Shown: positions 33,601-43,501, counted from the stretch's first letter. The stretch is DNA of 64,000 bases from Chryseobacterium sp. LJ668 (GCF_019613955.1 NZ_CP080443.1:2086001-2150000); one strand, 5' to 3'. Notes: generated by a model not told the origin, from the sequence alone. Translations and numbers: made by a program.

Positions 33601-34365
33601 TTAAAATTTACTTGATAACTGAATTTTTGTAAAAACTTTCTTAGTGTACAACGGGAAATCGGCATTCTGAAGCCATCCGTAATATCCAAGATCTTTTTTG
33701 AAAACATCTTTCACACCCTGACCTTTATATTTTCCGAAGTTGAAAACCTCAATATTTTTATCATTAAAACCTATTAAGCCAGCTAAATCTGCATTTTTAT
33801 TATGAAAGCTGAACTCGCTCAATGTATTAACATCTTTCGGAAGATCATCATATTTTCCAACCTGCGCATCCAAAACTTCAAAAGTTGCCAGAACATCAGC
33901 TTCAGCTGAATGTGCATTTTCTAAAGTTTTACCACAATAGAACTGATACGCAGCTCCCAAATTTCTCGGTTCTTTTTTATGATAAATGGTTTGCGCATCG
34001 ACCAATTTGAACTTACTTAAGTCAAAATCAAAGTCTGCACGAAGCAATTCTTCCGCTAACAAAGGAACATCAAATCGGTTAGAATTAAAGCCACCCAAAT
34101 CTGCGCCAGAAATCATTTCAACAATTTTCGGAGCGATTTCTCTGAAAGTTGGTGCGTCTTTAATGTCTTCATCATAAATTCCGTGGATCTCGCTGCATTC
34201 TTTCGGGATAGCAATTTCAGGATTTACACGCCAGGTTTTGCTTTCTCTTGAAGAGTCTGGATTTATCTTGAGAATACAGATTTCAACAATTCTGTCTTTT
34301 CCAACGTTGGTTCCTGTAGTTTCTAGATCAAAGATACAAAGCGGTTTATATAGTTTTAAATTCAT
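33601..34365 (-). CDS. DnaQ-like 3'-5' exonuclease
   Basis: The 254-residue protein has the DEDDh exonuclease motifs: FDLETTG (Exo I, Asp13/Glu15), GFNSNRFDVPLL (Exo II) and HSAEADVLAT (Exo III). These residues bind two metal ions and remove nucleotides from DNA or RNA 3' ends. A C-terminal extension with FNFGKYKGQGVKDVFKKDLGYYGWL matches the small ExoX-like C-terminal domain. It may act in repair or RNA trimming; there is no polymerase domain. It is followed by the DUF2007 gene. Confidence 0.92.
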   Translation of the reverse strand: MNLKLYKPLCIFDLETTGTNVGKDRIVEICILKINPDSSRESKTWRVNPEIAIPKECSEIHGIYDEDIKDAPTFREIAPKIVEMISGADLGGFNSNRFDVPLLAEELLRADFDFDLSKFKLVDAQTIYHKKEPRNLGAAYQFYCGKTLENAHSAEADVLATFEVLDAQVGKYDDLPKDVNTLSEFSFHNKNADLAGLIGFNDKNIEVFNFGKYKGQGVKDVFKKDLGYYGWLQNADFPLYTKKVFTKIQLSSKF

Positions 34366-34473
34366 TTTTTATTTTGCTTTTAGCGATTGGCAATTGGCTT
34401 GTAGCTTTTTTGTTCGCTCATTTTTTATTTGTTTTCAATCAACCTTGACAAGGTCGAGTTTTGTCAGAATCTT

Positions 34474-35193
34474 TTAATTTAATAGTTTTCGAAATACAAT
34501 CGAAATAAAAATATAATAGAGAATCACTAATGGAATTCCGAAAGTTTTAAATATAATTAATATCAGAATTGAACCGATTAATAAAGCCAGTTTCGGATAA
34601 TTATCCTGTAGCTTCATCGATTTGAATTTCATTGCAATCATTTTAATCGGACTAATCAAGAGCCAAGAAGATAAGAATGTTAAAAAAACAAAAGCCGTTT
34701 CAAAAATCGCTGAATCAAAAACTCTTGGTGAAGATTCATGTTTGAAAAAATAATAAATTCCAAAAATCAAAATCGTGTTACTTGGTGTATTTAATCCTTT
34801 AAAATAATATTTCTGGTCTTCATCCAAATTGAAGATCGCCAATCTCAGGCATGAAAAAAGCGTAATTAGAAATCCAAGATAGTTTATCTCGAACAGAAGG
34901 TGTATTCCTAAAAAATCATTTCCGAAAGGTTCAAGCATTTTAAACATTGTCAATCCCGGAATCAACCCGAAACTTACCATATCTGCCAAAGAATCAAGCT
35001 GGGTTCCCAAATTGGAATTTGCTTTTAAAGCTCGTGCAACAAATCCGTCAAAAAAATCCAAAACTAAAGAAAGGATGATACAAATTGCAGTTGTTTCATA
35101 ATCGCCGTTCATCAAATGGACTGCACCCACGCAGCCAGAAAATAAATTTCCGAGTGTGATGGCATTTGCCAGATTGTTTTTAATGAAATTCAT
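34474..35193 (-). CDS. pssA: CDP-diacylglycerol-serine O-phosphatidyltransferase
   Basis: PssA makes phosphatidylserine, precursor of phosphatidylethanolamine, from CDP-diacylglycerol and serine in the inner membrane. The 239-residue protein has about seven helices and the CDP-alcohol signature DFFDGFVARALKANSNLG then LDSLADM (residues about 46-73), with the four conserved Asp. Length is usual for the Bacteroidota/Bacillus-type PssA. A second, different CDP-alcohol transferase lies at 58.2 kb. Confidence 0.93.
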   Translation of the reverse strand: MNFIKNNLANAITLGNLFSGCVGAVHLMNGDYETTAICIILSLVLDFFDGFVARALKANSNLGTQLDSLADMVSFGLIPGLTMFKMLEPFGNDFLGIHLLFEINYLGFLITLFSCLRLAIFNLDEDQKYYFKGLNTPSNTILIFGIYYFFKHESSPRVFDSAIFETAFVFLTFLSSWLLISPIKMIAMKFKSMKLQDNYPKLALLIGSILILIIFKTFGIPLVILYYIFISIVFRKLLN

Positions 35194-35269
35194 GAAGCAA
35201 AATTACAGTTTTTAAAAATTTTAACCTTAATTAATATGAACTAAAAATGACATTAATATCAATTTAACT

Positions 35270-35277
35270 TAAATTTG
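35270..35277 (+). promoter_or_regulatory. -7 box of LtaS-like gene
   Basis: TAAATTTG followed by CACTGCG matches the consensus and lies 69 bp upstream of the ATG at 35347. Confidence 0.55.
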
Positions 35278-35346
35278 CACTGCGAAATCACTTCATTTAT
35301 GGTGAAAAAAGTGATTATATATTTTCATTAAAAGAAAAATTTCAAT

Positions 35347-37275
35347 ATGAATTTTTTTAAAGAATTTAGAAAGCAGGAAGTTTTGGTTTTATGTTACAGG
35401 ATTTTTTTGGCTTTTGTTTTTTATCAGTTTGCCAGATTTCTTTTTTGGTTTTTTAATAAAGATTTGATAAAAATAGATAGTCTCAAAGACTATTTAAGTT
35501 TAGCTTATCATGGAATTGCGTTTGATACCACTGCAATTTTATATGTCAATTCGTTATTTATCCTTTTAAGTTTAATTCCTGTAGTTATCAATACTAAAAA
35601 AGCCTATCAGAAGGTTCTTTTCTGGCTGTATTTTATTACTAACGGAATTGCGTATTCAATGAATTTCGGGGATTTTATTTATTATAAATTTTCGCAGACA
35701 AGATTAACTTCTGCCGCTTTTCAGGTAGCAAAACATGAAACTAATATTTTAAAAGTGTTAACGGTTTCCACCAAAGAACATCCGTTTGTAATTATCTGGT
35801 TCATTACATTAATGGCGTTGTGGGTTTTTCTTTATAAAAAAATCAAAATTCAAGAAAGAAAACCGGCTAAATTAATTCCTTATTTTATTCTTTCTGTATT
35901 TACAATTTGCATTTCCGCCGTATTGATTGTTGGGGGAATCCGTGGAGATTTTAAGCATAGCACAAGACCGATCAACTTAGTTGATGCGAATAAATTTGTG
36001 AAAACGCCGCTCCAGGGAAATGTAGTGCTGAACAGTACTTTTTCGTTTTTCAGAACGTTGGGAAGCAATAATTTTAAAGAAGTTCATTTTGTAGATGAGA
36101 AATTTATTGATGAAAATATTCAGCCTTACAAAATCTACGACAGACAAGTTCAGGATAAGCCAAACGTTGTCATTTTTATTGTTGAATCTTTTGGGAGAGA
36201 ATATTCAGGAGCTTTTAATAAAGACAAAAACATCAAAGATTACGTTTCTTACACCCCTTTTATCGACAGTCTTGCGAATGAAAGTTTAATATTTCCGAAT
36301 ACTTTTGCAAATGGGCGGCAATCTATTCACGGGATGAGCAGCATTTTGGCAGGAATTCCGAGTTTGACGGATGCTTTTACGAGCTCGCCATATTCTAACC
36401 AGAAAATACAGTCGATTGTTTCTGTTTGTAATGATATGGGTTACGATACGTCGTTTTATCATGGTGCTCCGAACGGATCGATGGGCTTTCTGGGCTTTGG
36501 AAATATTCTCGGTTTTAAACATTATTTTGGGAAAGACGAATACAATCATAATGAAGACTTCGATGGGATGTGGGCAATCTGGGATGAGCCTTTTCTTCAG
36601 TATTTTGCAAAAAATACAGGAAAAACAAAGCCTTTTATGGCTACTGTGTTTACCGCTTCGTCGCATCATCCCTTTAAAATTCCTGAAAAATATAACGGGA
36701 AATTTAAAAAAGGACATGTAGAAATGCACGAGCCGATGCAATACACAGATTATTCTATCAAAAAATATTTTGAAACCGCAAAAAAACAGCCTTGGTTCAA
36801 TAATACGATTTTCGTTTTCACCGGAGACCATCCCAATCAGATTTTTTACCCGGAATATGAAAAAGCGATGAATCGTTTTGCTGTTCCTCTAATTTTTTAT
36901 TCACCAAATCCTAAGTTTAATTTAAAAGGTGTGAATAGTGAAGTTGCACAACAGATTGATATTTATCCGACTTTGACAGATTTAATCGGGTACAATAAAA
37001 AAATAAGAAGCTGGGGTAGAAGTTTACTGAGTGAAAAGAAATATCCACCTTTGATTGTGAATTCTGACGGTTCTTCAGAACAGTTTATTATAGGAAATTA
37101 TATTTATCGCTTTGACGGGAAAAATATTACAGGGATTTATGATAAAAATGATTTGGGCTTCGAAAATAATTTAAATGACAAAATAAAAACTCCCGAAACC
37201 GAAAAAGGAAAACTAATCGCAAAAGCATGGTATCAGGATTATATGAATAGAGTGATGAATAGAAAGCTGAACTGA
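35347..37275 (+). CDS. LTA synthase-family membrane sulfatase/phosphotransferase
   Basis: The 642-residue protein has five N-terminal transmembrane helices (to about residue 205) and a large periplasmic alkaline-phosphatase-fold domain. Metal-site motifs are IFIVESFGREYSG (Glu), FANGRQSIHGMSS with the likely Ser nucleophile, and FTGDHPNQ (Asp-His). The family transfers phosphoglycerol or phosphoethanolamine groups. Since Gram-negative cells lack lipoteichoic acid, the likely role is decorating lipid A, glycans or a glycolipid in the periplasm. It is monocistronic. Confidence 0.9.
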   Translation: MNFFKEFRKQEVLVLCYRIFLAFVFYQFARFLFWFFNKDLIKIDSLKDYLSLAYHGIAFDTTAILYVNSLFILLSLIPVVINTKKAYQKVLFWLYFITNGIAYSMNFGDFIYYKFSQTRLTSAAFQVAKHETNILKVLTVSTKEHPFVIIWFITLMALWVFLYKKIKIQERKPAKLIPYFILSVFTICISAVLIVGGIRGDFKHSTRPINLVDANKFVKTPLQGNVVLNSTFSFFRTLGSNNFKEVHFVDEKFIDENIQPYKIYDRQVQDKPNVVIFIVESFGREYSGAFNKDKNIKDYVSYTPFIDSLANESLIFPNTFANGRQSIHGMSSILAGIPSLTDAFTSSPYSNQKIQSIVSVCNDMGYDTSFYHGAPNGSMGFLGFGNILGFKHYFGKDEYNHNEDFDGMWAIWDEPFLQYFAKNTGKTKPFMATVFTASSHHPFKIPEKYNGKFKKGHVEMHEPMQYTDYSIKKYFETAKKQPWFNNTIFVFTGDHPNQIFYPEYEKAMNRFAVPLIFYSPNPKFNLKGVNSEVAQQIDIYPTLTDLIGYNKKIRSWGRSLLSEKKYPPLIVNSDGSSEQFIIGNYIYRFDGKNITGIYDKNDLGFENNLNDKIKTPETEKGKLIAKAWYQDYMNRVMNRKLN

Positions 37276-37527
37276 TTAATTAAAACCTACATCAGTAACT
37301 ATAAGCTGGTCGGCAGTCAATTGGTCTCTCTATTGTTATATATGCAAAGGATAATAAAAAGTGTTGCCTATTTAAAATTTATTTCTATTTTTAACTAATC
37401 AACAAATTGATGATCTATAAATAAAATCAAACTAAATTAAATATGAAATCGCATGGCTGATTGTTGTTATAAAACCATTAAATTGATGCGATTCCATTAT
37501 TCAAATAAAAATAAATAAAATTTATAT
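37276..37527. other. Intergenic region with an inverted repeat
   Basis: No gene is seen. An 8-bp inverted repeat AATCGCAT / ATGCGATT (37447-37454 and 37486-37493) with a 31-nt spacer lies 35 bp before the DUF2147 ATG; it could be a leader hairpin or operator. Confidence 0.35.
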
Positions 37528-37947
37528 ATGAAAAAATTATTAGCAACATCCGTACTTTCTCTATTCAGTGTTATGTCTTTTGCACAGATCGAAGGTAAAT
37601 GGAAAACAATTGATGATGAAACAAAACAGGCAAAATCTATCGTTGAAATCTGGAAAAAATCTGACGGTAAATATTATGGTAAAGTTTCTCAGCTTTTAAT
37701 TAAACCCGCAAACCCGAATTGTGTAGGCTGTAAAGATGACCGTAAAGGCAAACCGATTTTAGGTATGGAAATCATCAGAGGTTTGGAAAAAGATGGCGCT
37801 GAATTTACAGATGGTACAATTACAGACCCAAAAACAGGAAAAACATACAAATGTACCATCACGAGAACCGGTGATAAACTGAATGTGAGAGGTTACATGG
37901 GTGTTTCATTATTAGGCAGAACGCAGGTTTGGCAGAAAGTCAACTAA
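37528..37947 (+). CDS. DUF2147 exported protein
   Basis: The 139-residue protein has a signal peptide ending FAQ and then the single DUF2147 beta domain, starting IEGKWKTIDDETKQAKSIVEIW, with GKVSQLL, CVGCKDD (a CxxC pair), and the ending GRTQVWQKV. The fold is a lipocalin-like small barrel. It is periplasmic; its ligand is unknown. It is followed by its own terminator. Confidence 0.88.
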   Translation: MKKLLATSVLSLFSVMSFAQIEGKWKTIDDETKQAKSIVEIWKKSDGKYYGKVSQLLIKPANPNCVGCKDDRKGKPILGMEIIRGLEKDGAEFTDGTITDPKTGKTYKCTITRTGDKLNVRGYMGVSLLGRTQVWQKVN

Positions 37948-37973
37948 TCTGTTTAAAATAATATTAATTATTG

Positions 37974-38001
37974 GGCAACTCAGCAATGAGTTGTCTTTTT
38001 T
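37974..38001 (+). terminator. Terminator after DUF2147 gene
   Basis: A stem gcaactc / gagttgt with a 6-nt loop and T6 is seen. Confidence 0.82.
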
Positions 38002-38056
38002 GTTATGTAAATAATAAATTATTACTATTTTTGTACTCTAAATTTTTCAAAAAAAT

Positions 38057-39040
38057 ATGGCAGAATATACTTTTCGTGAAGTGATTGCGCAGGCAATGAG
38101 TGAGGAAATGCGTAAAGACGAATCCATTTTTCTGATGGGAGAAGAAGTAGCAGATTATAATGGTGCATACAAAGCTTCTAAAGGAATGTTGGATGAGTTT
38201 GGTGCTAAACGTGTAATCGATACACCTATTGCAGAACTTGGTTTTACAGGTATCGCAGTGGGTGCTGCAATGAATGGTAACAGACCGATTGTAGAATATA
38301 TGACCTTCAACTTTGCGCTTGTCGGGATCGATCAGATCATCAACAATGCTGCAAAAATCCGTCAGATGAGTGGAGGTCAGTGGAACTGTCCGATTGTGTT
38401 CAGAGGTCCTACAGCTTCAGCAGGTCAGCTAGGAGCAACGCACTCGCAGGCTTTTGAAAACTGGTTCGCCAATGTACCGGGCCTTAAAGTGGTCGTACCT
38501 TCAAACCCTTATGATGCGAAGGGATTATTAAAAACTGCAATTCAGGATAACGATCCTGTAATTTTCATGGAATCTGAACAGATGTACGGAGACAAAATGG
38601 AAATTCCTGAAGAAGAATATTATTTGCCAATAGGAAAAGCTGAGGTAAAAAGAGAAGGCACAGATGTAACATTGGTTTCTTTCGGGAAAATCATGAAATT
38701 AGCGATTCAGGCAGCTGAAGACATGGCTAAAGAAGGTATTTCTGTTGAAGTAATCGATCTGAGAACGGTTCGCCCTTTAGATTTTGATACTGTTTTGACA
38801 TCAGTAAAGAAAACAAACAGACTAGTAATTTTAGAAGAAGCCTGGCCGTTTGGTTCTGTATCTTCAGAAATTACTTATATGGTACAACAGAAAGCATTTG
38901 ATTATTTAGATGCTCCGATTAAGAGAATTACGACTCCTGATGCTCCTGCGCCTTATTCAGCAGCATTATTTGCAGACTGGTTTCCTAAACTTGAAAAAGT
39001 AAAAGAAGAAATCAAAAAAGCAATGTACATTAAATCATAG
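38057..39040 (+). CDS. pdhB: Pyruvate dehydrogenase E1 component, beta subunit
   Basis: The 327-residue protein matches the beta subunit of alpha-ketoacid dehydrogenase E1, which with the alpha subunit decarboxylates pyruvate using thiamine diphosphate. Signatures are FREVIAQAMSEEM, MGEEVADYNGAYKAS with the cofactor Glu, DTPIAELGFTGIAVGAA, and the C-terminal VSSEITYMV and TTPDAPAPYS. Branched-chain substrates are a less likely alternative. The alpha subunit and E2 are not adjacent, so subunits are encoded separately in this genome. Confidence 0.93.
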   Translation: MAEYTFREVIAQAMSEEMRKDESIFLMGEEVADYNGAYKASKGMLDEFGAKRVIDTPIAELGFTGIAVGAAMNGNRPIVEYMTFNFALVGIDQIINNAAKIRQMSGGQWNCPIVFRGPTASAGQLGATHSQAFENWFANVPGLKVVVPSNPYDAKGLLKTAIQDNDPVIFMESEQMYGDKMEIPEEEYYLPIGKAEVKREGTDVTLVSFGKIMKLAIQAAEDMAKEGISVEVIDLRTVRPLDFDTVLTSVKKTNRLVILEEAWPFGSVSSEITYMVQQKAFDYLDAPIKRITTPDAPAPYSAALFADWFPKLEKVKEEIKKAMYIKS

Positions 39041-39042
39041 AA

Positions 39043-39067
39043 AAAAACTTCCGAAAGGAAGTTTTTT
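39043..39067 (+). terminator. Terminator after pdhB
   Basis: A stem aaaaaacttcc / ggaagtttttt with a GAAA tetraloop follows the stop codon. Confidence 0.92.
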
Positions 39068-39115
39068 CATTTATACAATGCATGACTATTTGAGCTGAGG
39101 GTCATAAATTTAGTA

Positions 39116-39123
39116 TACATTTG
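39116..39123 (+). promoter_or_regulatory. -7 box of kup
   Basis: TACATTTG lies 25 bp before the ATG. A TTTG at 39089-39092 is 23 bp upstream, slightly farther than usual. Confidence 0.55.
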
Positions 39124-39148
39124 CGCTTTCAAAAATTAATTATCTGAT

Positions 39149-41140
39149 ATGGCAGACGTTGTAGGTGGAAGTCACCACATAGACCTTAAAAAACTTTCAT
39201 TTGTGGGAGTTCTTGTTTCACTCGGAATCGTTTTCGGTGATATTGGTACTTCACCGCTTTACGTAATGAAAGCAATTGTAAATGCGCGAGAAGAAGGAGC
39301 TACAATGCCTTTTGATCAGTATATTGAAGGTGCATTATCATGTATCATCTGGACGTTAACGCTACAAACAACCCTGAAATATGTGATTATCGCACTTCGG
39401 GCAGACAATAAGGGTGAAGGTGGTATTCTGGCTCTTTATTCTTTAGTGAAAAAGCTCAAGAAAAAGTGGCTCTATGTCGTCGCTATTATTGGTGCATCAA
39501 CTTTGGTTGCCGACAGTGTAATAACGCCGTCACTTACTGTGATGTCAGCCATTGAAGGTCTTAAAATCTACAATCCCGAAACTCCTGTTGTAGTCATCAC
39601 TATTTTTATCCTATTTATCGTATTTGTTGTTCAGCAATTTGGTACGGCTTCTATTGGTAAGCTCTTTGGACCAATCATGGTGACCTGGTTTCTTGCATTA
39701 GGAGCTTTCGGATCGATTCATATCGTTGATAATTTTGAAATTTTAAGAGCATTCAATCCTATTTATGCTTATAATCTGATTACACATTCACCAAGTGCAA
39801 TAGTAATCATGGGAGCTGTTTTCCTTTGTACAACAGGGGCAGAAGCATTATATTCAGACTTAGGGCATTGTGGTGCAAAAAACATCAGAGTAAGCTGGAT
39901 TTTTGTCAAATTAATGTTGATCCTTAATTATTTAGGTCAGGGAGCATGGCTTTTAACCAATTACAAACAGGTATTCTCGGGCGTTAATCCTTTTTTCGGA
40001 ATTATGCCGGAATGGGCAGTTTTACCGGGAGTTATTTTAGCAACTTTAGCAGCAATTATTGCAAGTCAGGCGGTAATTACAGGCTCATTTACCATGTTCT
40101 CAGAAGCAATGTCTATTTCATTTTGGCCAAATCAACATATCGAATATCCTTCGGGAATAAAAGGGCAAATGTATATCCCAAGAATTAACTGGGGATTGAT
40201 GGCTCTATGTTTTGGTGTCGTTATTTTCTTTAAAGAATCGGGTAAGATGGAAGCTGCGTATGGCTTGACGATCACCATAACGATGTTGATGACGACTATT
40301 TTATTGATCTATTGGTTGAGCAGAAGCAGGGTGAATAGATTTTTTATCATCGGTTTCGGAATGATTTATATCTTCTTAGAATCAGGATTTTTCTATGCAA
40401 ATGTCATCAAATTTATGGACGGTGGCTGGCTGACAATGGTATTGGGCGGATTCATAGCAGTCTGTATGTACTCATGGTATAATGGCAGATTAATTAAAGC
40501 CAACTTTATTAATTTTGTTAAAATAGATAAATATGTTTCTATTATTAAAGACATGAAGCTGGATGAAACCATCCCGAAATACTGTACGAATTTAGCCTAT
40601 TTGAGCCGTGCAAAAAGAAATGATGAGATAGAAGCTAAAATTATTTATTCAATTATTAAAAAACAACCGAAAAGAGCCGATCATTATTTCATATTGAGTA
40701 TCATTAATCAGGAAGATCCCTACACATTCAAATACAGTGTTGATGAGATTTTACCTGGAACGATCTATAAAGTTAATTTTCTTTTAGGATTTAAAGTTGA
40801 TAGAAGAATCAATGATTATTTCAACATGGTTCTAAAAGATTTGATGGCGGAAGGTACTATTCCTTCACGAAGCAGTCATCCGTCTTTGAGATCACACAAC
40901 ATCCCGCCGGATCTGAAATATGTGATTATTGATAACACCTATATCAACGATATTCTTTTGACGGTAAAGCAGAAAATCACCCTTAGTTTATACAATTTTG
41001 TAAAGTATATCGGTAGTGACGATTTTAAAGCGTGGGGGGTTACAATGCACAACGTAGAAGTAGAATCCGCACCTTTGACAGAAGAAACAATCTCTGCCAA
41101 CCGCATCGAGCAGTCCAATTTTATGCGTCATAATTTTTAG
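39149..41140 (+). CDS. kup: KUP-type potassium uptake protein
   Basis: Kup/TrkD imports K+ with protons across the inner membrane. The 663-residue protein has the family signature GDIGTSPLYVMK near residue 28, about twelve transmembrane helices to residue 460, and a C-terminal cytoplasmic domain. EGGILALYSLVKK and STLVADSVITPSLTVMSA are further conserved segments. Length is typical. It has its own promoter and lies between pdhB and fur. Confidence 0.95.
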   Translation: MADVVGGSHHIDLKKLSFVGVLVSLGIVFGDIGTSPLYVMKAIVNAREEGATMPFDQYIEGALSCIIWTLTLQTTLKYVIIALRADNKGEGGILALYSLVKKLKKKWLYVVAIIGASTLVADSVITPSLTVMSAIEGLKIYNPETPVVVITIFILFIVFVVQQFGTASIGKLFGPIMVTWFLALGAFGSIHIVDNFEILRAFNPIYAYNLITHSPSAIVIMGAVFLCTTGAEALYSDLGHCGAKNIRVSWIFVKLMLILNYLGQGAWLLTNYKQVFSGVNPFFGIMPEWAVLPGVILATLAAIIASQAVITGSFTMFSEAMSISFWPNQHIEYPSGIKGQMYIPRINWGLMALCFGVVIFFKESGKMEAAYGLTITITMLMTTILLIYWLSRSRVNRFFIIGFGMIYIFLESGFFYANVIKFMDGGWLTMVLGGFIAVCMYSWYNGRLIKANFINFVKIDKYVSIIKDMKLDETIPKYCTNLAYLSRAKRNDEIEAKIIYSIIKKQPKRADHYFILSIINQEDPYTFKYSVDEILPGTIYKVNFLLGFKVDRRINDYFNMVLKDLMAEGTIPSRSSHPSLRSHNIPPDLKYVIIDNTYINDILLTVKQKITLSLYNFVKYIGSDDFKAWGVTMHNVEVESAPLTEETISANRIEQSNFMRHNF

Positions 41141-41192
41141 AATATCAGATTGATGCGTTTTGATTGGTGTATTGTATTTAAATAAAAATCGA

Positions 41193-41200
41193 TAAATTTG
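41193..41200 (+). promoter_or_regulatory. -7 box of fur operon
   Basis: TAAATTTG lies 16 bp before the fur ATG at 41217 and matches the consensus. Confidence 0.6.
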
Positions 41201-41216
41201 TACTATAAATTTTTTG

Positions 41217-41690
41217 ATGGATACTTTACAAAAAGAAAAAAATATAACCTTAATAAAAGATGTTTTAAGAAATTACCTTTTAGAGAAAGGCTTTCGTAAC
41301 ACACCTGAACGATACACTATTTTAGAGGAAATCTACAGTATGGATCATCATTTCAACGTAGATGATCTGTATCTTTTGATGATGCAGAAGAAATATCATG
41401 TTTCTAAAGCCACGATCTATAATACAATAGAAATCTTTCTTGATGCAGGCTTGATTCGTAAGCACCAGTTTGGTGAGAAAACACTCACTTCGTCGTCTTA
41501 CGAAAAATCATATTTTGATAAGCAGCATGACCATTTAGTGATCTACAAAAAAGGGTCAGACAAAGAAATTGAAGAGATCATTGAGTTCTGTGACCCTAGA
41601 ATACAGGGGATTAAAGAATCAATTGAAGAAGCTTTTGGTGTGAAAATCGATTCTCATTCGCTGTATTTTTATGGCAAAAAGAATGACTAG
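41217..41690 (+). CDS. fur: Fur-family transcriptional regulator lacking the Cys zinc site
   Basis: The ATG at 41217 gives 157 residues. The winged-helix domain includes RNTPERYTILEEIY and KATIYNTIEIFLDAGLI. The dimerisation domain keeps the HxH of KQHDHLVI, EFCDPRIQ and the HSLYFYG ending. The usual CxxC of the structural zinc site after HLI is replaced by YKKG, and only one Cys remains. It would repress iron or other metal genes when metal is bound. It is followed 3 bp later by the OstA-like gene, an operon that links it to envelope assembly. Confidence 0.9.
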   Translation: MDTLQKEKNITLIKDVLRNYLLEKGFRNTPERYTILEEIYSMDHHFNVDDLYLLMMQKKYHVSKATIYNTIEIFLDAGLIRKHQFGEKTLTSSSYEKSYFDKQHDHLVIYKKGSDKEIEEIIEFCDPRIQGIKESIEEAFGVKIDSHSLYFYGKKND

Positions 41691-41693
41691 TCA

Positions 41694-43433
41694 ATGAAAG
41701 TATTCTTTTTCTTATTCCTTTTATTCTCCACATTCACTTTTGCTCAGGATACACCTAAACCTGTGCAGAGAGATCCGTTTTTACAGAATCCCGTAAAAAA
41801 TCAGCCGCAGAAATCAAATACCAATAACAAAGTTAAGATCATACATGCTGATGAGATTATAAAAGATCCTAAAAAATATGATGGCAACCAATATTTGAAA
41901 GGAAATGTTGTGATTGAACATCAGGGGTCTGTTCTTACAGCAGATGAAGTAGTTCTTTACGATCAGGAAAATTTCGTTAAAGCAATCGGCAATACCAAAC
42001 TTCAGAATACAGACGGCTCAATAATCACAGCTTCAGAAATGGAGTACGATGGTAATACCCAAAAAGGGGTTGCAAGAAAAAATGTGATTCTTACAGATCC
42101 TAAAGGAACGGTGATAAAAACTGAAACCATGTATTATGACAGGGTTTCAAATCTTGCCTATTACAATACAGGCGGAACGATCAACGACGGTAAAAGTACG
42201 ACTTACTCAAAATCTGCAACATATAACCTTGCGGCCAGAACCATCAGTCTAACAGACAAGGTGAGAATTGAAGATAAAGATTATATTTTGGAAGGTCAGA
42301 ATGTGGTTCAGAATCAAAATACAAATATTGTTGATATCAATGGTCCCACAGATATTACGAATAGGAAAAATCCAAAGAATCACATTTTTACGGAAAAAGG
42401 GACGCATAATTTGAATACCAAAGAATCTTTTCTGAATAAAAACTCAAGGATTTATTATAATGACAAAATTCTTACAGGAGATGCAATGTATTACAACCAG
42501 CTTAGCGGCTTCGGTACGGCGACCGGAAATGTAACCTTAGATGATCCTCTGGAAAAAAGATATCTGAAAGGCGGATACGGAGAAATTTTTGAAAAGAAAG
42601 ATTCTGCAATGATGACCAAAGGTCCTTACGCAGTAAAAATTCTTGAAAAAGATTCAATTTATTTTGCTTCCGAAAAGATACTATCCTATCAAAAGCTCGA
42701 TTCCTTAAAGATTAAAAAAAGCTATTTGAGAGCTTTTAAAAAAGCGAGAATTTACAAATCAGATGCACAGGGAAGAGCAGATTCTATTGCATTCAACGAA
42801 ACCGACGGGATCATGCACATGTATACCAACCCAATCTTGTGGAGTGGAGAAAAACAGGTAACCGGTGATAAAATCGAAGCTTACTTTAATACTCAAACTG
42901 AAAATATAGATTCCCTTAAAGTGATCGGAAATGGTTTTGCCATCAGTAAAGCAGATTCTCTGAACATGAAAGATGAGTTTAACCAAGTGAAAGGTAAGCT
43001 GATGACCGTTTATTACGAAGGTAAAAACATCAAAGAAGTAAAAGTAATCGGAAATGCGCAGGCAATCACCTATGCAGATGATGTCAATGAAAAAACCAAA
43101 GAAAAAGAAAGGGTAGGAATTACATTGTCATCATGCGGTATTATCGGTGCATACTTTGAAGAACAGGCTTTGCAGATTGTTTCCTGCAGCATTGGTGCAG
43201 TATCTTCCACCTATCCAATGAGTAAAATAGGGCCCGATAAAAAGAAGTTCCCAGACTATAACTGGAATACCAAAGATCGGATCAGGAAATGGCAGGATAT
43301 TCTCGTCGATTCTCCCAATTATGAAGAGATCAAATACGAATCCGGAGATGCGCTCTTCAATCAGGCTCAGGAAATCATCGATAAACAAAAAGCCGCAGAA
43401 GAAGCTAAAAAGCCGAAAAGGGTTAGAAAATAA
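41694..43433 (+). CDS. OstA-like periplasmic protein (LptA/LptD N-terminal fold)
   Basis: The 579-residue protein has a signal peptide ending TFAQ, a Pro/Gln linker and repeated beta-jellyroll segments such as YLKGNVVIEHQGSVLTADEVVLYD and KAIGNTKLQNTDGSIITASEMEYDG, typical of the OstA/LptA domain that carries lipopolysaccharide across the periplasm. It is longer than LptA and has no LptD barrel, as is common in Bacteroidota. It ends in a Lys/Arg-rich tail. It lies in the fur operon. Confidence 0.87.
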   Translation: MKVFFFLFLLFSTFTFAQDTPKPVQRDPFLQNPVKNQPQKSNTNNKVKIIHADEIIKDPKKYDGNQYLKGNVVIEHQGSVLTADEVVLYDQENFVKAIGNTKLQNTDGSIITASEMEYDGNTQKGVARKNVILTDPKGTVIKTETMYYDRVSNLAYYNTGGTINDGKSTTYSKSATYNLAARTISLTDKVRIEDKDYILEGQNVVQNQNTNIVDINGPTDITNRKNPKNHIFTEKGTHNLNTKESFLNKNSRIYYNDKILTGDAMYYNQLSGFGTATGNVTLDDPLEKRYLKGGYGEIFEKKDSAMMTKGPYAVKILEKDSIYFASEKILSYQKLDSLKIKKSYLRAFKKARIYKSDAQGRADSIAFNETDGIMHMYTNPILWSGEKQVTGDKIEAYFNTQTENIDSLKVIGNGFAISKADSLNMKDEFNQVKGKLMTVYYEGKNIKEVKVIGNAQAITYADDVNEKTKEKERVGITLSSCGIIGAYFEEQALQIVSCSIGAVSSTYPMSKIGPDKKKFPDYNWNTKDRIRKWQDILVDSPNYEEIKYESGDALFNQAQEIIDKQKAAEEAKKPKRVRK

Positions 43434-43437
43434 AACT

Positions 43438-43465
43438 AAAAGACCAGTTGTAAAGCTGGTCTTTT
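43438..43465 (+). terminator. Terminator after OstA-like gene
   Basis: A 10-bp stem aaaagaccag / ctggtctttt with an 8-nt loop follows the stop codon. Confidence 0.85.
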
Positions 43466-43501
43466 ACTATGCAAAAATTTCAGACTTTACCAAATCTTTT
43501 T

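Noticed and set aside
35347..37275. Lipoteichoic acid synthase in the strict sense
   Set aside because: The organism is Gram-negative (lpxH, OstA present) and would have no lipoteichoic acid; only the enzyme fold is shared.
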